Part shown: in pieces, positions 1 to 8,092 of the stretch | Layout of the letters: each line of letters begins with the position of its first letter | Position numbering within the stretch: position 1 is the stretch's first letter | Source of the DNA: Caballeronia mineralivorans PML1(12) | Lineage (GTDB): Bacteria > Pseudomonadota > Gammaproteobacteria > Burkholderiales > Burkholderiaceae | Direction: 5' to 3' | Assembly: GCF_001028175.1 (NCBI RefSeq) | Contig: NZ_AEJF01000144.1 | Location: 22,814-86,813 of the forward strand | Length of the DNA: 64,000 nt | Notes under the pieces: generated by a model | Told to the model about the DNA's origin: nothing | What the model saw: the letters and a program-made list of their open reading frames with translations, nothing else | Databases searched by the model: none | Translations under genes and position numbers: made by a program

Positions 1-211
1 CCTCCGCTCCACGAAAGCCAAAGCGGCTACCGTTGATATTTCCGCTTGTAGCCTGGAACAACGGGCCGCTCGTGCCGCTCTTCGATACATTGTTCGTGTA
101 CATGAGGCCAGCGTCGATGACGCCGTACAGCGTCACGGAACTTTGTGCGTGAGCTGCCGAGACCGCTGCAAAGCCGAGGGAAGCCAAAGATAAATGGAGG
201 ATTTTCTTCAT
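1..211 (-). CDS. Gram-negative porin, N-terminal part (gene runs off the window)
   Basis: Outer-membrane trimeric porin of the general Burkholderia type, seen only for its first 70 codons. The start is the ATG of MKKILHLSLASLGFAAVSA, a classic Sec signal peptide with a likely cut after AHA. The mature part opens with QSSVTLYGVIDAGLMYTNN and continues to SRFGFRGAE, the first beta strands typical of this family. The remainder lies to the left of the window. The IS element sits about 400 bp upstream of the start and could affect the upstream region, but nothing in the sequence proves this. A different porin gene lies near 56 kb. Confidence 0.9.
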   Translation of the reverse strand, partial: MKKILHLSLASLGFAAVSAAHAQSSVTLYGVIDAGLMYTNNVSKSGTSGPLFQATSGNINGSRFGFRGAE

Positions 212-612
212 GGCGCGCTCACAGGGTTTAGTTGGAAGGGCTAAAGCTGCCTGGAATTTTAGGGTTTCCGCTTTGGCCCTACTCGTAAGCCCGCGTTTAT
301 TTTTTTTGGCACTCCACAATGATTATTCATTTAAGTGTCATTGACCGTGCTCTTCCAAACTGGACGTACCTTTGACGAGACGTGTGACGATCGGCGTGAA
401 TCGGTGCCGTGGCAACTATGCGACGGTCTCCTTTGTATTTGCTCCCGTCTTGATTTAAGAATGGTTTTACAACATGCGAACTGACTCAGCTTTTTGCAGG
501 CAACAACCGATCCCCGCGAAAATACCATCAGATGTTTGAGCTGACCAAGATCACCCCAGGAGGTTTGAATCAACTGACTTTAACCGTTCGATAGAATCGT
601 CGAGACCAATGG
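212..612. other. Intergenic region upstream of the porin gene
   Basis: About 400 bases between the porin start and the palindrome that surrounds the IS element. It is richer in A and T than the coding DNA and includes an AT-rich stretch near 295-330 that could hold the leftward porin promoter. I see no convincing gene, repeat or clean -35/-10 pair. Short reading frames here have no ribosome-binding site and no recognisable protein signature. Confidence 0.5.
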
Positions 613-644
613 CAAACATGGCGACAGAAGTTAAGGAAGGTCTG
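613..644 (+). repeat. Left arm of the 32-bp perfect inverted repeat around the IS element
   Basis: The 32 bases are an exact reverse complement of the right arm. The inner 10 bases (ggaaggtctg) look like an IS5-type tip and are preceded by TTAA, which fits the YTAR target used by IS5-family elements. The outer 18 bases, caaacatggcgacagaag, would then be host DNA forming one half of a palindrome. The alternative is that all 32 bases are the IS terminal repeat. Confidence 0.85.
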
Positions 645-1804
645 CAAAACTGCTGCAATCGGGGGCGGCGTGTACTACTCTAAACGCAGTGACTGAAACG
701 GGGTAATGCGATGACGCAACTTCATCTTGGATTGAATTTGTCGACGAAGCGCACGCGCAAACGTGAGTTTCTCGACGAGATGAGGGGAGTCGTGCCGTGG
801 TCAAAGTTGATTGCCTTAATCGAGCCACATTACCCGAAAGGTAAGACGGGGCGACCGCCATTTCCTGTGGCGACGATGCTTCAAATCCACTTCATGCAAC
901 AGTGGTTCGGGCTGTCGGACCCGGCGATGGAAGAAGCTTTGTACGACGTGCCACTATATCGCGAATTTGCGGGCCTCGATGGTGGCATGGCCCGCTTGCC
1001 AGACGAGACCACGATTCTTCGATTTCGGCATCTTCTCGAAACGCATGGAATCGCTGCCCAAATGCTTGCACTGGTCAATGAGATTCTGGTTGATAAGGGG
1101 TTGATGCTCAAGGCAGGCTCAGCCGTTGACGCCACCTTGATCGCAGCGCCGAGCTCGACCAAGAACGGCTCGGGCACACGAGATCCCGAGATGCAGCCAA
1201 CGCAGAAAGGCCGCAACTGGTACTTCGGAATGAAGGCCCATGTTGGCGTGGACGCGGAGTCGGGCCTGGTGCATACCGTCATCGGAACGGCGGCAAACGT
1301 GCACGACATCAACGCGGCGCAGGCGTTGTTGCACGGCGAAGAAACGGATGTGTACGCTGACGCGGGTTATCAGGGTATCGAGAAGCGTGAGCACGCACGC
1401 CCAGTACGATGGCACGTCGCGATGCGGCCCGGTAAGCGAAGAAAGCTAAACCTGAAGGACCCCATTGATGCGATATACGATCAGATCGAGCGCTTGAAAG
1501 CAGGCATTCGCGCGAAGGTGGAACATCCGTTCCGAGTTCTCAAGCGACAGTTCGGCTACATGAAAACGCGATACCGGGGGCTGACCAAAAACACCGCTCA
1601 AATCACGACGCTGTTTGCGTTGGGCAATCTGTGGATGGCACGTAAGTCGTTGCGAAAAGCGTGAAAAAATGCAGCATGCGATGAGCTTGGATCAGGACTC
1701 GTCGCGGTTACCTGGGCAATGCTCCCCATCCTACCGACCTTCGCCACGACAAACCGTCCTTGAAACAAAATGTCGTGCTTAAAAGCGCGTTGTTCAGACC
1801 TTCC
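635..1804 (+). mobile_element. IS5-family insertion sequence, about 1.17 kb
   Basis: A single-ORF insertion sequence bounded by ggaaggtctg and its exact inverted copy, flanked on both sides by TTAA. A four-base YTAR duplication is characteristic of the family, and the size is close to the usual 1.2 kb. The transposase frame is intact, so the copy may still be active. If the outer 18-base arms belong to the element, its limits become 613 to 1826. In that case the flanking four bases (atgg and gttt) do not match, so no target duplication would be visible, which favours the inner limits. Confidence 0.8.
711..1664 (+). CDS. IS5-family DDE transposase
   Basis: A 317-residue transposase that cuts and rejoins the element ends. 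The N-terminal region (about 35-115) is the IS5-type domain, with GRPPFPVATMLQ and LPDETTILRFRHLLE. The catalytic triad can be placed at Asp140 in AVDATLIAAPSS, Asp217 in VYADAGYQG and Glu271 in KVEHPFRVLKRQFGY. The length is normal for the family and there is no frameshift or internal stop. It reads away from the porin and converges with gabD. No second copy of the element is in the window. Confidence 0.96.
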   Translation: MTQLHLGLNLSTKRTRKREFLDEMRGVVPWSKLIALIEPHYPKGKTGRPPFPVATMLQIHFMQQWFGLSDPAMEEALYDVPLYREFAGLDGGMARLPDETTILRFRHLLETHGIAAQMLALVNEILVDKGLMLKAGSAVDATLIAAPSSTKNGSGTRDPEMQPTQKGRNWYFGMKAHVGVDAESGLVHTVIGTAANVHDINAAQALLHGEETDVYADAGYQGIEKREHARPVRWHVAMRPGKRRKLNLKDPIDAIYDQIERLKAGIRAKVEHPFRVLKRQFGYMKTRYRGLTKNTAQITTLFALGNLWMARKSLRKA

Positions 1805-1826
1805 TTAACTTCTGTCGCCATGTTTG
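1795..1826 (-). repeat. Right arm of the 32-bp perfect inverted repeat around the IS element
   Basis: An exact reverse complement of the left arm: the IS tip, then TTAA, then the complementary 18-base host arm. Removing the IS and one TTAA copy would leave a continuous 40-bp perfect palindrome centred on TTAA. About 110 bases of non-coding DNA follow before the gabD stop, with no further feature recognised. Confidence 0.85.
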
Positions 1827-1937
1827 GTTTGCAGGTGTTGTCTATCGCGCGAAGAACAGCGTTAAGCACTTAAGTGAACGGCATGACCATTACCGTTAAT
1901 GCAGGGCTTGACTTTGTCACCCGCCCGGCAGTCTGAG

Positions 1938-3407
1938 TCAAACCGCCATGCACAAATACTTGATCACCAGATAGTCATCGATTCCATACCGCGAACCTTC
2001 GCGCCCGAGACCTGACTGCTTGACCCCGCCGAACGGCGCCACCTCGTTCGAGATAAGCCCGGTATTGATCCCGACCATGCCGTATTCCAGTGCTTCAGCC
2101 ACGCGCCAGACACGCCCGATATCGCGGCTATAAAAATACGCGGCGAGACCGAATTCCGTATCGTTAGCCATCCGTATGACTTCTTCGTCGGATGAAAACC
2201 GGAACAACGGCGCGAGCGGCCCGAAGGTTTCCTCCTTCGAAATCTTCATCTCAGGTGTCACGCCTGACAACACCGTCGGTTCGAAGAAGCCGAAACCAAG
2301 CGCGTGCCGCTTCCCGCCGATCACAACCTGAGCGCCTTTCTCGAGCGCATCGTGAATATGCGATTCGACCTTTTGCACGGCGGCGTCGTTGATCAGCGGC
2401 CCGAGCAAAACGCCGCTCTCGAGCCCATTGCCGACCTTGAGCTTCGCGACGGCCGCACCCAGTTTCCGGGCGAACTCGTCATACACGCGGTCATGAACAT
2501 AGAACCGGTTTGTACAGACACAAGTCTGCCCGCTGTTCCGGTACTTCGACGCAATTGCGCCTTCAACCGCGGCATCAATATCGGCATCGTCGAAAACGAT
2601 GAACGGCGCATTGCCGCCCAGTTCCAGCGACACCTTCTTGACCGTCGGCGCGCTTTGCGCCATCAGCAAACGGCCGACTTGCGTCGACCCCGTGAACGAC
2701 AGCTTCCGGACGACAGGATTACTCGTCAACTCCGCGCCAATCGCTTTCGGATCGCCGGTCACGATATTCAGCACGCCCTTGGGCAGTCCCGCACGCTCAG
2801 CCAGCACGGCCATCGCGAACGCTGAAAATGGCGTCGCTTCCGCGGGCTTGACCACGATCGGGCAACCCGCAGCCAACGCCGGACCGACCTTGCGCGTGAT
2901 CATCGCGGCGGGAAAATTCCACGGCGTAATGGCCGCGCAGACGCCGATAGGTTCCTTCGTCACCACGATGCGTTTATCGGCGGCAGGAGACGCAAGCGTA
3001 TCACCGGCGACGCGCTTGCTTTCCTCCGCGAACCACTCGATGAACGACGCCGCGTAGACGATCTCACCCTTGGCTTCGGCGAGCGGCTTGCCTTGCTCGC
3101 GAGTGAGGATCATCGCGAGATCGTCGGCGTTTTCCAGCATCAGTTCATACCAGCGACGCATGACGGCCGCGCGTTCCTTCGCGGTTTTCTTGCGCCAGAG
3201 GGGCCACGCTTTGTTGGCCGCATCGATCGCGCGATGCGTTTCCGCCGCGCCCAGGTTCGGCACGTGGCCGAGCGACTGGCCGTTTGCGGGATCGATGACG
3301 TCGAAGCTCGAGGTATCATCGGCGGCTTGCCATTCACCGTCGATGAACGCTTCGTGACGCAGCAGCGTGGGGTCTTTCAATTGCATGGACGAATGCTGCG
3401 TGCTCAT
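1938..3407 (-). CDS. gabD: NADP-dependent succinate-semialdehyde dehydrogenase
   Basis: A 489-residue cytosolic aldehyde dehydrogenase that oxidises succinate semialdehyde, the product of GabT, to succinate for the TCA cycle. It shows the NAD(P) binding segment ITPWNFPAAMI, the glycine motif FTGSTQVGRLL, the general base Glu262 in LELGGNAPF and the nucleophile Cys296 in NSGQTCVCTNR. The length is normal for GabD. Its start overlaps the end of gabT by four bases, so the two are probably translationally coupled and transcribed together, away from gabR. A more distant semialdehyde substrate cannot be excluded from sequence alone, but the pairing with gabT makes GabD the best call. Confidence 0.95.
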   Translation of the reverse strand: MSTQHSSMQLKDPTLLRHEAFIDGEWQAADDTSSFDVIDPANGQSLGHVPNLGAAETHRAIDAANKAWPLWRKKTAKERAAVMRRWYELMLENADDLAMILTREQGKPLAEAKGEIVYAASFIEWFAEESKRVAGDTLASPAADKRIVVTKEPIGVCAAITPWNFPAAMITRKVGPALAAGCPIVVKPAEATPFSAFAMAVLAERAGLPKGVLNIVTGDPKAIGAELTSNPVVRKLSFTGSTQVGRLLMAQSAPTVKKVSLELGGNAPFIVFDDADIDAAVEGAIASKYRNSGQTCVCTNRFYVHDRVYDEFARKLGAAVAKLKVGNGLESGVLLGPLINDAAVQKVESHIHDALEKGAQVVIGGKRHALGFGFFEPTVLSGVTPEMKISKEETFGPLAPLFRFSSDEEVIRMANDTEFGLAAYFYSRDIGRVWRVAEALEYGMVGINTGLISNEVAPFGGVKQSGLGREGSRYGIDDYLVIKYLCMAV

Positions 3408-4699
3408 GCTGTCGCACCCACTTCTGCGGTCAGGACGTGTTCGAGAATACCGAGCGCTTCATCGAACACGGCGTCCTGGATGGTCAGCGGGAACAGGAAG
3501 CGGATCACGTTGCCATGCACACCGCAGATCAGCAAAAGCAGGCCGCGTTCAAGCGCCAGGGTCTGGACGCGCTTGGCGAAAGCGGCGTCGGCTTCGCCGG
3601 TCCCGGGCTTGCAGAATTCGACTGCGACCATGCCGCCGGGGCCGCGCACATCGGCGATCTGCGGCACGTCTGCTTTAAGCGTTGTCAGCAGCGACTTCAG
3701 CTTGTCGCCAAGCAATACGGCCCGCTCGCAGAGCTTCTCTTCATCGATGATCTCGAGCACCGCATGCGCCGAAGCCACGGCCATCGGATTGCCGGCATAC
3801 GTGCCGCCGAGCCCGCCGGGAGCGACTGCATCCATCACCTCGGCGCGGCCGACTACGCCCGACAGCGGCATGCCGCCCGCCAGACTTTTGGCCATGGTCA
3901 TCAGGTCCGGCGCAACGTCGTAGTGCTGCATCGCGAACATCTTGCCTGTGCGCGCGAAGCCGGTCTGGACTTCATCGGCGATCAGCAGGATGCCGTGCGT
4001 GTCGCAGAGCTTGCGCAAGGCGCGCACGAATTCCACGGGCGCCTGATAGAAACCGCCTTCGCCCTGGACCGGTTCGAAGATGATCGCAGCAACCCGTTTC
4101 GCTTCAATATCCGCCGCGAAAAGATGTTCGATAGCCCGCAGCGAGTCCTCGGTGGTGATGCCGCGCAGCGGGTTCGGGAACGGGGCATGGAACACGTCGG
4201 ACGGGAACGGCCCGAAGCCGATCTTGTACGGCGCGACCTTGCCGGTCAGCGCCATGCCCATGAACGTGCGGCCGTGGAATCCCCCGCTGAACGCGATCAC
4301 GCCCGGCCGGCCGGTCGCGGCGCGCGCGATCTTGATGGCGTTCTCGACAGCTTCCGCGCCGGTCGTGAAGAATGCTGCCTTCTTTGCATAATCGCCGGGC
4401 GCGCGCTCGATGATCTTTTCGGCGAGCGAGACATACGATTCGTAAGGAACGATCTGATAGGCGGTATGCGTGAAGCGCTCGAGTTGTGCGCGCATTGCCG
4501 CGACGATCTTCGGGTGCCGGTGCCCCGTGTTACATACCGCGATGCCCGCCGCGAAGTCAATGAAGCGGCGGCCTTCCACGTCCCACAACTCCGCGTTTTC
4601 AGCGCGTTCGGCGTAGAAATCGCACATCACGCCGACACCGCGCGGGGTCGCGGCATCCTTGCGGGTCTTGAGGTCGGCGTTGTTCAGGGTCTGGCTCAC
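3404..4699 (-). CDS. gabT: 4-aminobutyrate aminotransferase
   Basis: A 431-residue class III PLP aminotransferase that moves the amino group of GABA to 2-oxoglutarate, giving succinate semialdehyde and glutamate. Family marks are FTTGAEAVENAIKIAR, the PLP-ring aspartate Asp242 in LLIADEVQTGFAR, and the Schiff-base lysine Lys271 in MAKSLAGGMPLSGV. It is the first gene of the leftward gabT-gabD operon and lies head to head with gabR, with a 111-base gap holding the likely operator. The ATG is preceded by ggagcgatgc on the coding strand. Related omega-amino acids such as 5-aminovalerate may also be used. Confidence 0.95.
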   Translation of the reverse strand: MSQTLNNADLKTRKDAATPRGVGVMCDFYAERAENAELWDVEGRRFIDFAAGIAVCNTGHRHPKIVAAMRAQLERFTHTAYQIVPYESYVSLAEKIIERAPGDYAKKAAFFTTGAEAVENAIKIARAATGRPGVIAFSGGFHGRTFMGMALTGKVAPYKIGFGPFPSDVFHAPFPNPLRGITTEDSLRAIEHLFAADIEAKRVAAIIFEPVQGEGGFYQAPVEFVRALRKLCDTHGILLIADEVQTGFARTGKMFAMQHYDVAPDLMTMAKSLAGGMPLSGVVGRAEVMDAVAPGGLGGTYAGNPMAVASAHAVLEIIDEEKLCERAVLLGDKLKSLLTTLKADVPQIADVRGPGGMVAVEFCKPGTGEADAAFAKRVQTLALERGLLLLICGVHGNVIRFLFPLTIQDAVFDEALGILEHVLTAEVGATA

Positions 4700-4759
4700 G
4701 GCATCGCTCCTTGGAGGGTTGATCGGTTTTTAGGCGGTACCTCGACTATAGTAAGATTT

Positions 4760-4806
4760 GGCTCTTTCAATCAGAGCCATTTCCGTATTTTTATAGGAGC
4801 CATTTC
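4760..4806. promoter_or_regulatory. Candidate GabR operator between gabT and gabR
   Basis: The divergent gap holds an inverted repeat, ggctct-N7-agagcc (4760-4778), and a near direct repeat of gagccatttc (at 4774 and again at 4797, just before the gabR start). MocR/GabR proteins bind spaced direct or inverted half-sites between their own gene and the target operon, so this arrangement fits. The second copy overlaps the aggag ribosome-binding site of gabR, which would suit autoregulation. Binding itself is inferred. Confidence 0.5.
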
Positions 4807-4810
4807 GGCG

Positions 4811-6298
4811 ATGCGTGCAAGTATGTTGTCCGACTGGCTGGCTCAGCGGATTGAACGGACGGGCGGCCAGCCGATTTACCGACAGTTATATGGCTTGTTG
4901 CAGCAGGCCATCCTGTCGCGGGAATTGCCGGCCGGAACCAAGGTGCCGTCGTCCCGGTTGCTCGCGAGCGAGCTGGGCCTCGGCCGCAATACCGTCACGC
5001 AGGTGTACGAGCAACTGGCGCTGGAAGGGTATGTGTGGTCGGCGACGGGACAGGGCACGTTCGTCTCGGACAGCGCGCCGGATGAGATCGTGGGGGCGGA
5101 ATCGGCGGCGCGCAACGCAGCGCCTGCGGAGCCACGTGTGCTGTCCGCGCGCGGCGCACGGTTGTTGCAGGGTGCGGGGGTGTCGCAGCGGCAAGGCGGC
5201 GCGTTCATGCCGGGCGTACCCGATGCGTCGCGGTTTCCTGCGGCTGTCTGGAACCGCTTGCAGTCCAAATACTGGCGCCGCCTGAGGCCGGATCTGCTGA
5301 CCTATGCACCCGGAGGCGGGTTGCCGAAGTTGCGCCAGGTGCTTGCCGATTATCTGCGGACCTCGCGTTCGGTGCATTGCACGCCGGAGCAGATTATCGT
5401 GACTACGGGGATTCATCAGTCCATCGATCTCGCCGTGCGCCTGCTGTCGGATTCCGGCGATGTCATCTGGACAGAAGACCCGTGCTACTGGGGCGTGCGC
5501 AGCGTGTTGCAAGTGTCCGGGCTATCGCTCAAGGCCATCCCCGTGGATGCAGAGGGCATCAATCCGTCCGCCGACGATCTGGCAGACCCGCCCAAGCTGA
5601 TGCTGGTTACGCCGTCGCATCAATATCCGCTGGGCATGGTGATGAGTCTCGCACGGCGGCGGATGCTGCTCGAATTCGCGCGGCAAAACGGCTGCTGGAT
5701 CATCGAGGACGATTACGACAGCGAGTTTAGATACGGCAGCCGGCCGCTCGCGTCGCTGCAAGGACTCGATACAGCGGGTCAGGTGATCTACGTCGGCAGC
5801 TTCGGGAAAACGCTTTTTCCGGGGCTGCGGATTGGCTACATCGTTGTTCCGGAAGGGCTGTCGGCGAGCTTTGCGACGGCTTCCGCCGAGTTGTATCGAG
5901 AGGGGCAGTTGTTGCAGCAGGCGGTGCTGTCGGAGTTCATCGCGGAGGGGCATTTCACCTCGCACATCCGGCGCATGCGCGGGATCTACGGGCAGCGTCG
6001 CCAGATACTGCTGGACACGATCAGGAAGCGTTATGGCGATGCACTGGAGATTGTTGGCGGCGATGCCGGGTTGCATCTCGTGCTGCGTTTGCCCGATGGC
6101 GTGGATGACCGGGAAGTGGCGAAGACGGCGCTCGGCGTCAACATTGTCGTGCGGCCGCTGTCGGGCTATTTCCTGCGGCCGGGCAGAGACATGTCGGGTT
6201 TGCTGATTGGTTATGGATGCGTGCCGGAGGAGGAGATCGGGCCGGCGTTTGAGAAGCTGGCGGCGGTGCTTGATCCGGCACTGGGGATCAGGGGGTGA
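4811..6298 (+). CDS. gabR: MocR-type regulator of GABA catabolism
   Basis: A 495-residue PLP-dependent transcription factor that senses GABA and controls gabT-gabD. The N-terminal GntR winged helix covers about residues 15-85 (SSRLLASELGLGRNTVTQVY). After a linker comes a class I aminotransferase-like domain with the PLP contact Asp301 in IEDDYDSEFRY and the Schiff-base Lys333 in SFGKTLFPGLRIGY. I chose the ATG with aggag 11 bases upstream. The frame is open far upstream, but only because it is antisense to gabT. A second ATG four codons later has worse spacing. Family and position give the function; the effector is inferred. Confidence 0.92.
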   Translation: MRASMLSDWLAQRIERTGGQPIYRQLYGLLQQAILSRELPAGTKVPSSRLLASELGLGRNTVTQVYEQLALEGYVWSATGQGTFVSDSAPDEIVGAESAARNAAPAEPRVLSARGARLLQGAGVSQRQGGAFMPGVPDASRFPAAVWNRLQSKYWRRLRPDLLTYAPGGGLPKLRQVLADYLRTSRSVHCTPEQIIVTTGIHQSIDLAVRLLSDSGDVIWTEDPCYWGVRSVLQVSGLSLKAIPVDAEGINPSADDLADPPKLMLVTPSHQYPLGMVMSLARRRMLLEFARQNGCWIIEDDYDSEFRYGSRPLASLQGLDTAGQVIYVGSFGKTLFPGLRIGYIVVPEGLSASFATASAELYREGQLLQQAVLSEFIAEGHFTSHIRRMRGIYGQRRQILLDTIRKRYGDALEIVGGDAGLHLVLRLPDGVDDREVAKTALGVNIVVRPLSGYFLRPGRDMSGLLIGYGCVPEEEIGPAFEKLAAVLDPALGIRG

Positions 6299-6377
6299 CG
6301 GGCGGTCCGGATACTGAGAAAAGCAAGCTGTCAAGATTAGGTCGGATACCTGATTAATCTCGTCACCTCGTGTCGAT

Positions 6378-6412
6378 AAAAAAAACCTGCTCCCCCAACT
6401 AGGGAGAGCAGG
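6378..6412 (-). terminator. Leftward intrinsic terminator
   Basis: Read on the minus strand, cctgctctccc pairs with gggagcagg across a short loop and is followed at once by eight T residues. This is a textbook rho-independent signal for leftward transcription. No leftward protein gene precedes it, and gabR converges on it, so the transcript it ends is probably a small RNA or a leader. Confidence 0.75.
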
Positions 6413-6450
6413 CAAGTTCCGGGGTATAAACCTGCCCTGAGAGAGCAAGT
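6378..6450 (-). ncRNA. Candidate small RNA or attenuator with two exclusive hairpins
   Basis: The strand segment gcagg at 6408-6412 can pair with cctgc at 6386-6390, forming the terminator stem, or with cctgc at 6431-6435, forming an upstream hairpin. It cannot pair with both. On the leftward transcript the 6431 segment is made first, so the alternative pairing would act as an antiterminator. No protein gene lies downstream on that strand, so a free-standing regulatory RNA or an antisense transcript into gabR is as likely as a true attenuator. The 5' end and promoter were not located; the region up to about 6620 has no gene. Confidence 0.35.
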
Positions 6451-6727
6451 GGACAAATGATAACGGCTCGTTAAGGCCAACAAAAACGCTTACGAAAAAA
6501 GGAAAGCTTTTGACGCGCATGGACAAGAACGATGCGTTCGTCTGAACGAGTTGTTCCAGAAATCATTACGCCAGTAACTTTCGTGTCAGAAAAGCAACTC
6601 GTTTTGACCGATGGCAACCGGTGCTAAGTGAAACAATTCGAATTCTCCAAGCCGCCGGGACAGTGCGGTATCAACTCAGACCAGTTCAAGAACGTTCGAC
6701 CAATCCCAACCAGCGCACGGGGGTGTG

Positions 6728-6976
6728 ATGCTATCCGGGATCATCTATTTGGCGGGGCTGGTTATTGCCGTCTATGTGGTTGCTTCTTTTGTTTCCGCAC
6801 TGCGGATGTGCCTGTTTTATGGCGTATACGCACACATTGAATATGGCACGGCCAAGTGGCGCAAGTTCGGGAAGTGGACCCCGCGACGTTTGATGCTTCT
6901 TTTAAGGCTGCGCCGGCTAGCGGCTTTGGCGCTTGTAGTCATGCTGGTATGCGCGATCGCAAAAGGGGTTTCCTGA
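6728..6976 (+). CDS. Small two-helix membrane protein of unknown function
   Basis: An 82-residue protein with two likely membrane helices, near residues 3-24 (GIIYLAGLVIAVYVVA) and 63-80 (LAALALVVMLVCAIA), joined by a basic loop (WRKFGKWTPRRLMLLLRLRR). A gggggtg ribosome-binding site lies just upstream of an adjacent GTG and ATG; I chose the ATG. I do not recognise the family. It sits just ahead of the acyltransferase gene on the same strand, so it may be the first gene of a short pair at the edge of the polysaccharide locus. Confidence 0.6.
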   Translation: MLSGIIYLAGLVIAVYVVASFVSALRMCLFYGVYAHIEYGTAKWRKFGKWTPRRLMLLLRLRRLAALALVVMLVCAIAKGVS

Positions 6977-7019
6977 AACCTCACCTATGCGCACTCGTAC
7001 TTTCGAGGGAACGACAAGC

Positions 7020-8057
7020 ATGAGCACTGAACGCAACACGGAAATCGACATGTTCCGCGGTCTGGGAATCCTGCTGGTGGTCCTGGGACATACGACAGGA
7101 CTTCCAGGCGAAGTCCACCGCTATGTCTATTCCTTTCATATGCCGGCGTTCTTTTTCCTGTCGGGCTATCTCTTCCAGCTCGACCGCGTGCAGCGTTCGC
7201 CGGGGTCGTTTATCAACGGCAAATTTCATCGGCTGATCATTCCTGCCTGGTGCATGGGCGCCGTGTGCGGGCTTGTGTTCGTCGCCAAGCTGCTGCTCCA
7301 CAGGATCACGCTCGCCGCGTTCCTCGGACTCGCATGGGGTACCGCAGTCGGCTTCCCGCGCGCCGATGGCAATTTCCTTTCCACACCGTTGTGGTCTCTG
7401 TTTTGCCTGTTCAGTCTCGAGACGGCGGCAGCGTGCCTCGCGCGCTTTGTCGGTAAAGCGGTCGTGCCTCTGCTGATGGTGACCGGTGTTGCTGGAATAG
7501 CGTGGTCGGCGCGTTTGCCGTTCGTTCCATTCGATCTCGACATTGCGACATCAGCCGCATTCTTCTTCGCGATCGGACACATGGTCAGGCAAAGGGACTG
7601 GTTCGACTTCCACGAACGCGGCTCGCTTGCGCGTCGCGTGATTTTGCTTTGCAGTGCCGCCGCGGTATGGGGGATGCTGGCGTACAGGTCGGGAGATGCG
7701 CTAAACATGTCGGACAGTATTTTCGGCTCTAGTCCGCTGAAACTGACACTCGACGTTGCCGCGGCGCTGGCCGGTACGCTGATGCTCGGTCATCTCGCCG
7801 TGGCGCTTCCTGACGTTCGCCTTTTGCACTGGCTCGGGACGCACACGCTGCCCATTCTGGGCTTTAACTATCTGGTGAATGCTGCCGTTGTACACGCGCT
7901 CGATGCCGCTCACGCGAACTACTGGCTGCTGTCGTTTGTCGTCCAGGCGATGCTGCTGACGGCGACCGCGTGGGTCATCGACCGCATGGGAGCAATGGGC
8001 GATCTCGTCAATGGGCGGCGCCGTTCGGCAAGACCCGTATCAATGCCGCGGGTTTAG
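7020..8057 (+). CDS. Acyltransferase family 3 membrane protein
   Basis: A 345-residue integral membrane protein of the OafA/NodX type, which transfers acyl groups (often acetyl) onto extracytoplasmic sugars. The N-terminus has the family signature TEIDMFRGLGILLVVLGHT with its conserved His, followed by FHMPAFFFLSGYLF and roughly ten hydrophobic segments. The ATG with gaggga nine bases upstream is preferred over a start eleven codons earlier. It faces the left arm of the polysaccharide locus tail to tail, so its likely role is decoration of that polymer. The donor and acceptor cannot be read from sequence. Confidence 0.85.
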   Translation: MSTERNTEIDMFRGLGILLVVLGHTTGLPGEVHRYVYSFHMPAFFFLSGYLFQLDRVQRSPGSFINGKFHRLIIPAWCMGAVCGLVFVAKLLLHRITLAAFLGLAWGTAVGFPRADGNFLSTPLWSLFCLFSLETAAACLARFVGKAVVPLLMVTGVAGIAWSARLPFVPFDLDIATSAAFFFAIGHMVRQRDWFDFHERGSLARRVILLCSAAAVWGMLAYRSGDALNMSDSIFGSSPLKLTLDVAAALAGTLMLGHLAVALPDVRLLHWLGTHTLPILGFNYLVNAAVVHALDAAHANYWLLSFVVQAMLLTATAWVIDRMGAMGDLVNGRRRSARPVSMPRV

Positions 8058-8059
8058 CC

Positions 8060-8092
8060 CGTAATGCAGCGGTTGCGTGCCGCTGCATTACG
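8060..8092. terminator. Long perfect hairpin between convergent genes
   Basis: A 13-base-pair perfect stem (cgtaatgcagcgg and its complement) with a seven-base loop lies between the acyltransferase and the polymerase-like gene and overlaps the stop codon of the latter. It can fold in transcripts from either strand. There is no T tract, so it is either a weak two-way terminator or an RNA 3'-end stabiliser. Confidence 0.5.

Noticed and set aside
3437..4810. Long N-terminal extension of the gabR frame, which would give a 953-residue protein
   Set aside because: It is antisense to gabT, shows no domain, and a start with aggag at the right distance lies at the family-typical position.
6545..6603. 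Nine-base inverted repeat (aacgagttg and caactcgtt) with a 41-base spacer
   Set aside because: Long spacer and no promoter or gene start nearby; may be chance. It could mark the 5' side of the candidate RNA, but the evidence is too weak.
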